Part shown: piece by piece, positions 8,434-16,711 of the stretch
Layout: each line of letters starts with the position of its first letter
Numbering within the stretch: position 1 is the stretch's first letter
Notes under the pieces: model-generated
Told to the model about the DNA's origin: nothing
Databases searched by the model: none
The model's input: the letters and a program-made list of their open reading frames with translations, nothing else
Position numbers and translations under genes: made by a program
Assembly: GCA_018262985.1 (NCBI GenBank)
Contig: JADFDI010000005.1
Coordinates: 1-64,000 of the forward strand
Direction of reading: 5' to 3'
Source of the DNA: Spirochaetota bacterium
GTDB lineage: Bacteria; Spirochaetota; Spirochaetia; Treponematales; UBA12059
DNA length: 64,000 bases

Positions 8434-8734
8434 GCGGGCCGCCCGGCGGGGCGCGGCGAGCCGCGGGAGCCCGAAGTCCGGTGGCGGAATGCAGGATATA
8501 GGATATTTTTGTTCCTCACTATAAAGTTTCTCTAATGTTAAGGCGATTTTACACGAAATTCCTAATACCACGGGCCCGTGGGAAATGAACGCCCGCTATC
8601 GCGGGCCGGCCGCGCCTTGTGGCGAGGCCGAAAAACACTCAAGGACGCGGACGACTGGAAGCGGCCCCACAGTACGGCATCATACGATTCTGCGAGACAA
8701 AGGTCACTCGAAGCGCCCGCGAAGGGCTCTCGAA

Positions 8735-9439
8735 ATGTCATTGAACGTCAGCGCTCTCAAAAACTACCTGCGCACCTGCGACAAGGCCTACCTGGTCCAC
8801 ACCGGGCACGCGGCCACCGTGGATTACCGCGGCCTCCTCAAACGGCTCGCGTCGGGCCGCACCACCATCACCATGCCCGACGCCCTCGCGGTCATCGAAC
8901 TGCTCTGGATGGAGCTCCGGAAGGCCCTGGCCTCGGGCGAGATCGTCAAGCTTCCCTTCGGATCGTTCTACCTCTGCGCGTCCGGCACCTTCGACCAGGC
9001 CGACCAGCCCTTCGTCTACGGCGACAAGGCGCACGGCCACGACATCAGGCTGCACTTCCGCCCCAACCGTACGGAGGAGATGGCCCTGGCCGCCGAGACC
9101 GAGGTCGAGCGCGGGCAGATCTACGACAAGCAGGCGCCCGTCCTGATCCGCGCGGCGTCGGCCTCTAGCGGCGAGTACCTGACGGGCGAGCGCGGCGACT
9201 ACCTGGCCCTGAGCGGCCAGCGCCTCAAGTTCGACAAGACCCGCGAGGACCTCGGCGTCTGGTACCTGAACGGCTCCGAGCACCGGGCGGCCAGGTACGC
9301 CACCGTTACCCCCGGCACCGTCATCGCCCAGGTTCCGCCCGAGCTCGAGGCCGGCCAGTACCGGGTGGTGGTGCGCACCAGCCCGAACGGCAAGGACCTG
9401 AAGATCGCCACCCTGCCCGAGCTCGTCTCGATAGCTTAA
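8735..9439 (+). CDS. HU-family DNA-binding protein with Ig-like C-terminal domain (DUF4469-type)
   Basis: 234 residues. The N-terminal 120 or so residues (VHTGHAATVDYRGLLKRLASGRTTITMPDALAVIELLWMELRKALASGEIVKLPFGSFYL) follow the IHF/HU-like domain found in Bacteroidota and Spirochaetota proteins. The C-terminal part (about 160-234; VWYLNGSEHRAARY...AGQYRVVVRTS) resembles the DUF4469 Ig-like domain. The start at 8735 follows GAAGGG; the frame is open further upstream but without family similarity. Likely a chromosome-associated protein. It lies alone on the plus strand among MNT/HEPN loci. Confidence 0.72.
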   Translation: MSLNVSALKNYLRTCDKAYLVHTGHAATVDYRGLLKRLASGRTTITMPDALAVIELLWMELRKALASGEIVKLPFGSFYLCASGTFDQADQPFVYGDKAHGHDIRLHFRPNRTEEMALAAETEVERGQIYDKQAPVLIRAASASSGEYLTGERGDYLALSGQRLKFDKTREDLGVWYLNGSEHRAARYATVTPGTVIAQVPPELEAGQYRVVVRTSPNGKDLKIATLPELVSIA

Positions 9440-9636
9440 AGGCTTCCCTAGACCCGTTCCCGCGGGCGGCCGCGTCGGCGCGCGGCCGCCCGCTTTTCAC
9501 GCGGATCGTCATGCGGAACTTGCGGAATTCCGGGCGGAACCCGCAAGTTCCTTCCATAAAGTTCCAAGTTTCAAGTCCTCATGCCACTGTATCGGCACCC
9601 GAGGGACCAGGCCGTCGGCGACCGGCACACGGTCGA

Positions 9637-10080
9637 CTACTTGAATCGTGCGCAATATCCGTTCACCCGCCGCCCAATCTCGAACAAGTCCGGCGTCGCG
9701 GCGAGGACGGCGGCGAAGACGCCCGCGAGGTCGTCGGTCTCGTACTCGTAGCTGATCTCGTTCCGCAGATCCTTGAGCTCGCGGAGGCGCGAGACCGAGT
9801 CGACGAGGCCGCGCTTCTCGGCGCGGTTCGCCGCGTCGATGACGGTACCGGAAGCGAGGAGCTCGGCGGAGTCGACGGAGCGGAGCACCTTGTTCACGAT
9901 CAGGTCGGTGGCGCGCGCGTAGCGCGAAGTCAGGTTTTCGAAGGCGTCGAACTCGTCGGGGCTGTACCCGGTCTTGACGCCGATGGCCGAACAGCGTCCG
10001 TAGGAGCGATCGAGCCAGGCGAGCCCGGCTTCCATCGCCGCGAGGTTGGCGCGCAAAGCGCCGATCACCGTGTCACTCAT
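9637..10080 (-). CDS. HEPN-type partner of nucleotidyltransferase, histidine substituted
   Basis: 147-residue all-helical protein whose start overlaps the upstream nucleotidyltransferase stop by eight bases, the standard layout of MNT-HEPN pairs. The C-terminal helix carries LKDLRNEISYEYE. The HEPN RNase motif is RX4HXY; here it is R106-NEIS-Y111-E-Y113, so the catalytic histidine position holds tyrosine. If the alignment is right, the RNase activity could be lost or altered. The family includes HepT-like toxins and HI0074-like proteins. Function is inferred from context. Confidence 0.7.
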   Translation of the reverse strand: MSDTVIGALRANLAAMEAGLAWLDRSYGRCSAIGVKTGYSPDEFDAFENLTSRYARATDLIVNKVLRSVDSAELLASGTVIDAANRAEKRGLVDSVSRLRELKDLRNEISYEYETDDLAGVFAAVLAATPDLFEIGRRVNGYCARFK

Positions 10081-10360
10081 CGAGCCTGACTCCTTTCTCG
10101 ATAGCGAGGGCGAAAAACGCGCCCGAGCCGTCCCTGGAGACGACGAGGTCGAGGCGCTGCTCGCCGATGCGGTCCAGGATGGCCCGGCGGACGCGCAGTT
10201 TGGCCATGAGGTCGATGGAAGGGGACAGCACCGCGACGTCGATGTCGCCGCCCTTCGCCGAATCGTCGACGCGCGATCCGAAAAGCCAGACGCGGGCGTC
10301 GGGGTCGGCGGCCTTGACGGCGGAGACGATCGCTTCACGGACGCCGGTTTCGAGTCTCAT
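10073..10360 (-). CDS. MntA-like minimal nucleotidyltransferase
   Basis: 95 residues with the polymerase-beta-type nucleotidyltransferase signature VWLFGSRVDDSAKGGDIDVAVL (GS at 28-29, D39, D41). In characterised MntA-HepT (type VII) systems the MNT protein adds AMP to the HEPN toxin and neutralises it. Overlaps the HEPN-like gene by eight bases (ATGAGTGA). A deleted copy lies at 8296-8433 with near-identical termini, pointing to a local duplication. Confidence 0.8.
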   Translation of the reverse strand: MRLETGVREAIVSAVKAADPDARVWLFGSRVDDSAKGGDIDVAVLSPSIDLMAKLRVRRAILDRIGEQRLDLVVSRDGSGAFFALAIEKGVRLDE

Positions 10361-10807
10361 TCTGATTTGTATTCCTTCACGGGACGCGCCACGGCCCTCC
10401 GCCTTTCTGGATAGGCGGAGCGAGCGGGGACGGAGCTGCCGGCCGGCAGACGCGGCGGCCGGAACGCGCTCGCGGATGCTTGTGAGGTCGGCGATGTCGG
10501 ATGCGGAGGCCCGGGGCGAAAGGTTCGGGCCCGTGCTGTTCAGCTATCGTTCAGACTTTGAACAACTCTAGCACGCCGCTCCCATATATTCAATGGATGG
10601 ACTATTTGGAGTTTTGGACATTTTGTTCACGTGTACACAATCTAGCCCGCAGTAGCTCGATGCCGCGCTCCAACACCAAGGTACGCATGGCAGGCGGCAG
10701 GAGGTCGAGCCTGACCAAGTCGACTCGCGATGCCAGCGCGTCCGGCCCCCGCCCGTCATCGGATCGAAGCGGCGGGGCGCGCGGATCGGCTCGCCATGCC
10801 GGGGGAC
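10361..10807. other. Long non-coding stretch with a possible MNT remnant
   Basis: About 450 bases without an intact gene. Apart from the possible nucleotidyltransferase C-terminal relic at 10602-10745 and an AT-rich patch near 10585-10640, I see no recognisable site. Confidence 0.4.
10602..10745 (-). pseudogene. Possible C-terminal relic of another MNT nucleotidyltransferase
   Basis: The minus strand reads LASRVDLVRLDLLPPAMRTL then VLERGIELLRA before a stop at 10602. This resembles the C-terminal block of MNT proteins (a VDLVxL strand followed by PPxxRxxVLxxGxxLL). No start or active site is left upstream. The call is by eye and uncertain. Confidence 0.33.
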
Positions 10808-10845
10808 AAAAAAAGACCTCCGAAGCGGAACGCCTCGGAGGTCCG
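10808..10845 (-). terminator. Rho-independent terminator for the outer-membrane-like gene
   Basis: On the minus strand a nine-base-pair stem (GACCTCCGA/TCGGAGGTC; 10835-10843 with 10815-10823) is followed by seven T residues. It lies about 20 bases after the stop at 10864. Confidence 0.88.
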
Positions 10846-10863
10846 GGGTAGATGGGATCCCAT

Positions 10864-11400
10864 TCAGTACCGGTACCGGAACGCTCCGACGTACTGGAGG
10901 CCCAGGGTCTCGAAGGCGGCGTTGCGCATCTGGGCGACGTAGAGCACCTCGCTCATCTGCGAAAAGTGGCGGGCCAGCACTAGCTCGTAGCCGACGCCCA
11001 GCCCGCCGCCGTAGCGGACGTTGACGCCGGGCTCGTCCCAGGAATCCGCCGCGCGGATGGAACCGTGCGCGCCGAAGTTGCCGGCCAGGTAGAGCCCGCC
11101 CGAGAGCCACTCGGCGAAGTCCTCGGCGTAGACCCGGTACTGGAGGCCTCCGTAGGCCATGTACTCGAACAGGTTGCCGGCCGCGGGGTCGGAGAAGACG
11201 CCGGCGGTGAACGAAAGGCCGAGGCTGTCGAACCAGCGCTGGTAGGAGATGCCGCCCGAGAAGCCGTAGGCCGAGGTGAAGCTGGCGCCGAGGGCGTTCG
11301 GCCAGCGCTCGACGACGAGGCCTTCGTCCTGGGCGAGCGCGCCCGGGACCAGGCACAGGGAAAGCAGGGCGATCGCGATGCCGCGCGCGTACGTTTTCAT
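10864..11400 (-). CDS. Exported beta-barrel-like outer membrane protein
   Basis: 178 residues with a clear signal peptide (MKTYARGIAIALLSLCLVPG, cleavage after ALAQ at about residue 24). The rest is rich in glycine and aromatic residues in an alternating pattern (LGASFTSAYGFSGGISYQRW, GGLGVGYELVLARHFSQMSE) and ends in aromatic FRYRY, consistent with a small outer-membrane beta barrel. No specific family recognised. GGAGG precedes the start and a terminator follows, so it is probably a single-gene unit. Confidence 0.6.
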   Translation of the reverse strand: MKTYARGIAIALLSLCLVPGALAQDEGLVVERWPNALGASFTSAYGFSGGISYQRWFDSLGLSFTAGVFSDPAAGNLFEYMAYGGLQYRVYAEDFAEWLSGGLYLAGNFGAHGSIRAADSWDEPGVNVRYGGGLGVGYELVLARHFSQMSEVLYVAQMRNAAFETLGLQYVGAFRYRY

Positions 11401-11463
11401 GCATGCCTCCGTTGCCCTGAATCTAGCGCGGGAGAAGGCCCGAAGCCAATAGGCGGCGTCCGC

Positions 11464-12795
11464 TCAACGCGCCGGGCCCGACTCGGGCGCCTCGACCTCG
11501 GGGAACTCCACCGAGAAGCGGCTGCCTCGGCCGGGTTCGGACCTGACTTCGAGCCTGCCGCCGAGCTGGCCCGAGAGGGCCTCGACTATGGCGGTGCCGA
11601 GGCCGGCCCTGGCGGGCGGCCAGGAGACGCCCGCGCCGTCGTCCTCGACGGACAGGAGGAGCCGTCCCGGAGCGGCGCGCTCCAGGCGCACCGTTATGGT
11701 GCCCGGACGGTCGTCGCCGAAGGCGTGTTTCAAGGCGTTCATGCCCAGCTCGTTGACCAGGAGGCCGAGCGTGACGGCCCTGGCCGCCGGCAGCGTGAGC
11801 TCGCACGACTCGACGAGCGCCCTCACCGAGCCGCGCGGGTCGCCGCGCGTCTGACCGAGGGTGGAAACGAGGTCGCGCAGGTAGGCCGCCGCGTCGACCG
11901 TGCCCTCCGCCGATTCGCGCGAAAGGCGGTCGTGCACGAGGGCGATGGACCTGACCCGCTCGCCGAAGGCGGCGAAGGCGGCGGCCGCGGGGCCTTCGGC
12001 CAGCACGCCTTCCTGCAGCCGCGCGAGGCTCTCGACGAGGGAAAGGTCGTTCTTGATGCGGTGGTGCATCTCGCGGAGCAGCACGGAGCGCTCCTCGGCC
12101 GCGGCGCGCAGGCTTCCCGCGATGCGCTCGTTCAGCGATTGCACCACGAGGAAGCCGAAGACGGTGAAGAGGACGAGCCCCGCGAAGAGGAAGGCGGTCT
12201 CGGCGGGGGTCGCCTCGAGGAGGCCGGTCGGGCGCCCCGCCCGGACGACGGCCACGCTCGCGGCCCGGCCGAGCGCGGCCAGGCCGTTCCCCGCGAGCGC
12301 GGCCGCTCCCGCGATCCTGAGCTTCCGCCGGGAGCCTTCGAGCGACGGCAAGGTCCGCGCCAGCACCAGGGCCGCGTGGACGCTGAGCAGGGCGTTGCCG
12401 GTGGAGAAGATGAGGGCGCGGGCGGTATAGCTGTCGTGGATGTAGAGGAAGGCCACCGCCCCGACGAAGTCGGCGAGCGTCACGGCGAAGGGTAGGACGA
12501 ACGAGCGCCGCAAGCCCGCGGAGCGCTCGATGCCGTCGAGGATCAGCCAGAAGCCGATCGGCATGAGCGGCGATCCGATGACGATGCTCGCGAAGTCGGG
12601 GATGAATCCGCGGAACGCGACGAGGGCCTCGCCGAGCGCGAAGAGGGCGTAGCCCGCGGCCATGCCCCCGAGACCGCGGACCATGCGGCCGTGGCTCGCC
12701 CAGGCGGAGGCCAGGAAGAGGGCCAGAACGACCTGCGTGAGGAGGAGCGAGAGCAGAACCGTGCGCGGATCGAGACTCGCAAGCATGGAACTCAA
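11464..12795 (-). CDS. Membrane sensor histidine kinase (HisKA_2 type)
   Basis: 443 residues. The N-terminal 220 or so residues contain about six or seven hydrophobic segments and no large periplasmic loop. The dimerisation/phosphoacceptor helix is LLREMHHRIKNDLSLVESLARLQ (about 243-265), the MHHRIKNNL pattern of the HisKA_2 family, with H in the HHR motif. A HATPase domain follows: LLVNELGMNALKHAF (N box), VEDDGAGVSWP (G1), and GLGTAIVEALSGQLGG (G2). Such kinases often lack a DNA-binding partner next door; none is adjacent here. Signal unknown. Confidence 0.82.
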   Translation of the reverse strand: MSSMLASLDPRTVLLSLLLTQVVLALFLASAWASHGRMVRGLGGMAAGYALFALGEALVAFRGFIPDFASIVIGSPLMPIGFWLILDGIERSAGLRRSFVLPFAVTLADFVGAVAFLYIHDSYTARALIFSTGNALLSVHAALVLARTLPSLEGSRRKLRIAGAAALAGNGLAALGRAASVAVVRAGRPTGLLEATPAETAFLFAGLVLFTVFGFLVVQSLNERIAGSLRAAAEERSVLLREMHHRIKNDLSLVESLARLQEGVLAEGPAAAAFAAFGERVRSIALVHDRLSRESAEGTVDAAAYLRDLVSTLGQTRGDPRGSVRALVESCELTLPAARAVTLGLLVNELGMNALKHAFGDDRPGTITVRLERAAPGRLLLSVEDDGAGVSWPPARAGLGTAIVEALSGQLGGRLEVRSEPGRGSRFSVEFPEVEAPESGPAR

Positions 12796-12864
12796 GTATC
12801 GGACGCGCCGGCTGACGGGTCAACACGGGGAGCGTTCGGAAGGGCGAAGGGCGGCGCGGCGGAC

Positions 12865-13260
12865 CTACAGGAATGCAAGCACCGCTTCGGCATAGGACCT
12901 GAACGCCGACAGGTCCTCGAGCGAGGCCTCCACGCGCGCGTCGTCGATGGTGGCGTATTCATGGATGAGAAGATTCCGGAGGCCGACGATGCGGACCAGA
13001 ACGGCGGCCAGCGACTTGTCCAGGTAGCCCGCTTCCGCGAGCCGCTTGAGGCAGTCCGCGTAGGTCTTCGCGACGCCCAAATTGTTCCTGTTGACGATCG
13101 CGCACGCCGTATCGATGACGATCTGGATGGACTCGATAAGGCCGTACCGGATGGCCCACGCGCGCCCGGAAACCCCGCCCGGGTCCCCGGAGGGCTTCGC
13201 GTCCCGCAACCGCTCGAGCATGCCGAGGTTCGCTTCCAGCTGGATAAGGCGTTCACGCAT
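12865..13260 (-). CDS. hepT: HepT-like HEPN RNase toxin (DUF86)
   Basis: 131-residue helical protein with an intact RX4HXY motif in GLRNLLIHEYATID (R95, H100, Y102). HepT toxins cleave RNA through this motif and are inactivated by AMP addition to the motif tyrosine by MntA. Eight-base overlap with the upstream nucleotidyltransferase gene, as in characterised type VII toxin-antitoxin operons. Unlike the HEPN-like protein at 9637-10080, all catalytic positions are present. Confidence 0.85.
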   Translation of the reverse strand: MRERLIQLEANLGMLERLRDAKPSGDPGGVSGRAWAIRYGLIESIQIVIDTACAIVNRNNLGVAKTYADCLKRLAEAGYLDKSLAAVLVRIVGLRNLLIHEYATIDDARVEASLEDLSAFRSYAEAVLAFL

Positions 13261-13681
13261 CCGTCGGCCTCCCGAAGGTGCCCGCCTCGATGCGCTCGCG
13301 CATGAGCCGCATCTGGCGCTCGTGGAAGTCCTGGATGTCGAACCAGCGTATGCAGGCGTCGGTCTTGTAATCCGCGAAGGCGCCGGGAGTCCGCTCGAAA
13401 GCCGCGACGCCTTCGGCGGCGATCAGGTAGGCCAGGTAGGGTTCGCGCGAGGGAAGGTTCCGCAGTTCCACCAGGTCCACTTCAAGGCCCGTGGCCGATT
13501 CGAGCTCGCTCACCACACCGCCGAGCTCCAGAAGGGAGGGATCGGAATCGAAAAGCGCGGCCACGTCGAGGTCGGAATCGGGTCTTGAGTCGCCGCGGGC
13601 GCGCGACCCGAAGACGAGCGCGAGCCGTACGTCGGAGCGGGCGCCGAGGACGGTTTTTACCGCTGCAAGCAAATCGTCCAT
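13253..13681 (-). CDS. mntA: MntA-like nucleotidyltransferase antitoxin
   Basis: 142 residues with GSRARGDSRPDSDLDVAAL (GS at 25-26, D37, D39), the minimal nucleotidyltransferase active site, and the MNT C-terminal block VDLVELRNLPSREPYLAYLI. Expected to AMPylate and silence the HepT-like toxin encoded directly downstream. Not closely similar to the shorter protein at 10073-10360, so the two modules are probably independent acquisitions. Confidence 0.84.
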   Translation of the reverse strand: MDDLLAAVKTVLGARSDVRLALVFGSRARGDSRPDSDLDVAALFDSDPSLLELGGVVSELESATGLEVDLVELRNLPSREPYLAYLIAAEGVAAFERTPGAFADYKTDACIRWFDIQDFHERQMRLMRERIEAGTFGRPTDA

Positions 13682-13691
13682 AATCGGAATC

Positions 13692-14333
13692 CTACACCGA
13701 AGCGGGCGGCGTGGCCAGCGCCCGGGCCGGCCGCGCCACCCCCGCGACGAGGGCCCCGCCGCCGCCAGACCCGAGGAGCTCCACCTCGAAGCCGGCCGCC
13801 CGGATGGCGGCCACCGTGTCGCGGTCCAGCTTGCAGCCGCCCGCGACGCGACGCCAGGCCGGGGCGACGCGGCGGAACGCGGCGGCCATGCCCGACCGCG
13901 CGGGCAGGACGTGCTCGACGAAGCGCCATTCGCCGCCGGGCGCGAGCACGCGCCGTATCTCGGCGAAGCCCGCCGCGGGGTCGGGGACGGAGCAGAAAAG
14001 CAGCGTGGAAACGACCGTGTCGAACGAGGCGTCGGGGAAGGGCAAGGCCGCGACGTCGGCCTCCACCGGATCGGCCAGTCCGAGGCGGCCGGCCCGGAGC
14101 GAAAGGAGCGGGGCGAGCTTGAGGTCGCTGAGGGACAGAGCTTCCACGGCGCCGTCGTACCAGCGCAGGTTGGCGCCGGTGCCCGCCCCGACCTCGAGCA
14201 CGCGCCCGCGGGCGCCGGACGCCGTCAGCCTTCGGAAAACCACCAGGCCGACCGAGTCGAGGGGCTTCAGGAAGGCCTCGAAGAGCCGCCCTCCCGAGGT
14301 GTCGCCGACGCGCGTCCCGGTCGTGAGCATCAT
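13692..14333 (-). CDS. Class I SAM-dependent methyltransferase
   Basis: About 213 residues (from ATG 14333; a GTG at 14363 is possible but has no better ribosome binding site). SAM-binding motif I is RGRVLEVGAGTGANLRWY, with an acidic strand-2 region (ALSLSDLKLAPLL) and the post-motif block VAALPFPDASFDTVVSTLLFCSVPDP, the Methyltransf_11 pattern. The substrate is not recognisable. It begins 10 bases upstream of the nothing-related mntA-like stop-start boundary on the same strand, so it may be cotranscribed by read-through. Confidence 0.78.
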   Translation of the reverse strand: MMLTTGTRVGDTSGGRLFEAFLKPLDSVGLVVFRRLTASGARGRVLEVGAGTGANLRWYDGAVEALSLSDLKLAPLLSLRAGRLGLADPVEADVAALPFPDASFDTVVSTLLFCSVPDPAAGFAEIRRVLAPGGEWRFVEHVLPARSGMAAAFRRVAPAWRRVAGGCKLDRDTVAAIRAAGFEVELLGSGGGGALVAGVARPARALATPPASV

Positions 14334-14391
14334 GGATTGAATATAGCGAATCCATGATGCCACGGGCGACTGGAGTTCGAGGCGCCGCGGC

Positions 14392-14485
14392 GAGCTCTGT
14401 CCCCGGTCCCGATCCGCGAGCTCTGTCCCCGGTCGCGATCCGCGTGGTCTGTCCCCGGTCGCGATCCGCGGGGTCTGTCCCCGCG
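14392..14485. repeat. 26-bp tandem repeat carrying the GGGGACAGA motif
   Basis: Three full 26-base units (14392-14417, 14418-14443, 14444-14469) and a partial fourth (14470-14485). Each contains TCTGTCCCCGGT followed by CGATCCGC. The same GGGGACAGA core (either strand) recurs at several other places in the window. Lies in the gap between the methyltransferase and the rnf terminator; no gene. Confidence 0.88.
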
Positions 14486-14499
14486 CGGGTGGGGAGGCG

Positions 14500-14533
14500 G
14501 AAAGAAAACGCCCCCGGCGGATGCCGGGGGCGC
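14500..14533 (-). terminator. Rho-independent terminator of the rnf operon
   Basis: Minus-strand stem CGCCCCCGGC with GCCGGGGGCG (about 14509-14532) followed by TTTTCTTT, about 110 bases after the rnfB stop. Confidence 0.82.
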
Positions 14534-14641
14534 GGGGTGTAGAGGCGGCGCGATGGGGCGGGCGGGCCTTCCGGGAGGGTCGAAGCGAGCTTGAGTCGAA
14601 GCCCGTTCGCCTTCCCCCCCGGAAGTTCCCGAACGCCCCGC

Positions 14642-15502
14642 TCAGACCTCAGCGGGGGCGGCGTCGACGCCGGACTTGCGGACGACGACGCTCTTGCCCT
14701 CGATGGTCTCGAGGAGGTGGTAGCACTTGGTCGGGCACTTCTCGACGCAGACGCCGCACGAGGTGCACTTCGAGTAGTCGGTGACGGGGATGCCGTTGAC
14801 CATCGCGATGCACTTCTCGGGGCAGGCGCGCACGCAGGCTTCGCACTTGATGCAGCCCACCTTGCACGTCTTCATGACGTTGGCCTTGACCACGTTGCGG
14901 TTGGAGCAGGTGACCACGGAGCCGACGCGGGCCTTGGGCGCCATCTGGAAGAGGAGCTGCGGGCACTCGGCGGCGCACATGCCGCAGCCGGTGCACTTGT
15001 CGTAGTCGACGTGCGGCAGGCCGTCGTCGCCCATGTGGAGGGCGTCGAACATGCACACCAGGGCGCAGTCGCCGAAGCCCATGCAGCCCCACTGGCAGAG
15101 CTTGGTGCCGCCCGTGGAGATCTTGGCGGCGCGGCAGGTCTTGACGCCGACGTACTCGCCCTTCTGCGGGGCCTTGTCCTTGACGCCCTGGCAGAGCAGG
15201 ACCGCGACGACGTCCTCGGCGCTGGCCGTGACGCCCATGAGGGAGGCGACGCTTTCGGCGACGCTCTTGCCGCCGGGGGCGCACTTGTCCACCGGGGCCT
15301 GTCCCGCGGCGACCGCGTTGGCGTAGGCGTCGCAGCCGGGGTAGCCGCAGGCGCCGCAGTTGGCGCCGGGGAGCGCGTCGCGCACCGCCGTCACGCGCGG
15401 GTCGACGGGCACCTCGAAGAGCTTCTTGAAGACGCCGAGGATGAGCCCGATGGCGAAGGCCAGGGCGAAGGCGAAGCCCAGGGTGATCAGTACGATGTTC
15501 AT
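14642..15502 (-). CDS. rnfB: Rnf complex electron-transfer subunit RnfB
   Basis: 286 residues. An N-terminal membrane anchor (MNIVLITLGFAFALAFAIGL) is followed by the RnfB-specific cluster region GANCGACGYPGCDAYANAV (about 47-65), and further cysteines in CQGVKD, CRAAK and CQWGCMGFGDC. Two ferredoxin-type pairs follow: CTGCGMCAAECP, CIKCEACVRACP and CTSCGVCVEKCP. RnfB is the entry Fe-S subunit for ferredoxin electrons into the Rnf ferredoxin:NAD oxidoreductase, which pumps Na+ or H+. Last gene of rnfCDGEAB. Confidence 0.95.
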   Translation of the reverse strand: MNIVLITLGFAFALAFAIGLILGVFKKLFEVPVDPRVTAVRDALPGANCGACGYPGCDAYANAVAAGQAPVDKCAPGGKSVAESVASLMGVTASAEDVVAVLLCQGVKDKAPQKGEYVGVKTCRAAKISTGGTKLCQWGCMGFGDCALVCMFDALHMGDDGLPHVDYDKCTGCGMCAAECPQLLFQMAPKARVGSVVTCSNRNVVKANVMKTCKVGCIKCEACVRACPEKCIAMVNGIPVTDYSKCTSCGVCVEKCPTKCYHLLETIEGKSVVVRKSGVDAAPAEV

Positions 15503-15512
15503 CTCTGCGGCC

Positions 15513-16088
15513 TCACTTTATCAGCCCGGAGAAGCCCATGAAGGCCACGGCGAGCAGGCTCGTCGCGACGAAGAGGCTGGGCGTCCCCTTGATGAAGGCG
15601 GGAAGGTTCGCGGTCTTCATGCGGTCGCGGATGCCGGCGAGCAGCACGAGCGAGAGCGTGAAGCCGACCGAGGCGCCGACCGAGTAGACGATGGACTCGG
15701 CCAGGTCGTAGCCCTTGGTGATGTTGTCGAAGGTGACGGCCAGGATGGCGCAGTTCGTGGTGATGAGCGGCAGGTAGATGCCCATGGCCGCGTAGAGGCT
15801 CGGCACGTTCTTCTTGAGGAAGAACTCGACGAGCTGCACGAGAGCGGCGATGACCAGAATGAACACCAGGATCTGCAGGAAGCCGAGATTGAGCGGCGCC
15901 AGCACGAAGTGGAAGAGCGGCCAGGTGACGGCGCTCGCGAGCACCGTGACGAAGGTTACCGCGCCGCCCATGCCGATGGACTTGGACACGTCGTTCGACA
16001 TGCCGATGAAGGCGCAGAGCGCCAGGAAGCGCATCAGGATGGCGTTGTCGACGATCGCGGCCTGGAGGAAGATCTTGATAAGGTTCAT
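15513..16088 (-). CDS. rnfA: Rnf complex membrane subunit RnfA
   Basis: 191 residues with six hydrophobic segments and the RnfA signature VDNAILMRFLALCAFIGMSN (compare ILVNNFVLxxFLGLCPFLGVS) and ITTNCAILAV in the second half. The two half-repeats hold the cysteines that bind the intramembrane Fe-S cluster together with RnfE. Overlaps rnfE by four bases. Confidence 0.94.
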   Translation of the reverse strand: MNLIKIFLQAAIVDNAILMRFLALCAFIGMSNDVSKSIGMGGAVTFVTVLASAVTWPLFHFVLAPLNLGFLQILVFILVIAALVQLVEFFLKKNVPSLYAAMGIYLPLITTNCAILAVTFDNITKGYDLAESIVYSVGASVGFTLSLVLLAGIRDRMKTANLPAFIKGTPSLFVATSLLAVAFMGFSGLIK

Positions 16089-16711
16089 GCCGCCTCCTTC
16101 GCCGCGTCCGCGGCCGCGGGGAAGACCTTCTTCAGCCAGAAGTTGAGCGAGATGAAGAGGCCGAAGACCAGGAAGCCGCCGGGCGGCAGGGTGAAGAACA
16201 GGATCGGGACGTAGGCGTCGGGCATGATCTGGATGCCGGCCAGGGTGCCGTTGCCGAGCAGCTCGCGGAAGGCGCTGATGCCGACGAGCACCCAGGTGTA
16301 GCCGACGCCCATGCCGAGCGCGTCGACGCCGGCGTCGAGGGGCTTCTCCTTGGAGGCGAAGGCTTCGACGCGGCCCATGATGATGCAGTTGACCACGATG
16401 AGGGGGATGAACACGCCCATGGCCTTAGAAAGGTCGGGCGTGTAGGCCTTCATGACGAGGTCGACCATGGTGGTGAACGCCGCGATGACGATGATGAAGA
16501 TCGGGATGCGCGCGGAGTTCGGGATGAGCTTGCGGAAGAGCGAGATGACCACTTCCGCGAAGAAGATGACGAAGGTCATGGCGGCGCCCATGCCGATGCC
16601 GTTCTGCACGCTCGTGGTGACCGCGAGCGCGGAGCAGAGGCCGATCATGAGCATGAGTAGCGGGTTCTCGACGACGATGCCCCGCGAGAAGATGTTCCAG
16701 AGGCGCTTCAT
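16085..16711 (-). CDS. rnfE: Rnf complex membrane subunit RnfE
   Basis: 208 residues, six membrane spans. NPLLMLMIGLCSALAVTTSVQNGIGMG near the N-terminus and IVVNCIIMGRVEAFASKEKPLDAGVDALGMGVGYTW in the middle are RnfE/NqrD family blocks. Pairs with RnfA to form the core with a membrane-embedded cluster. Start overlaps the rnfG stop (TAATG). Confidence 0.94.
   Translation of the reverse strand: MKRLWNIFSRGIVVENPLLMLMIGLCSALAVTTSVQNGIGMGAAMTFVIFFAEVVISLFRKLIPNSARIPIFIIVIAAFTTMVDLVMKAYTPDLSKAMGVFIPLIVVNCIIMGRVEAFASKEKPLDAGVDALGMGVGYTWVLVGISAFRELLGNGTLAGIQIMPDAYVPILFFTLPPGGFLVFGLFISLNFWLKKVFPAAADAAKEAA

Noticed and set aside
11065-12495. 476-codon plus-strand frame opposite the histidine kinase
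   Set aside because: Antisense to a gene with all kinase motifs; no domain of its own.
14392-14485. Considered as a CRISPR array
   Set aside because: The units are direct 26-base tandem copies without unique spacers, and no cas gene is in the window.
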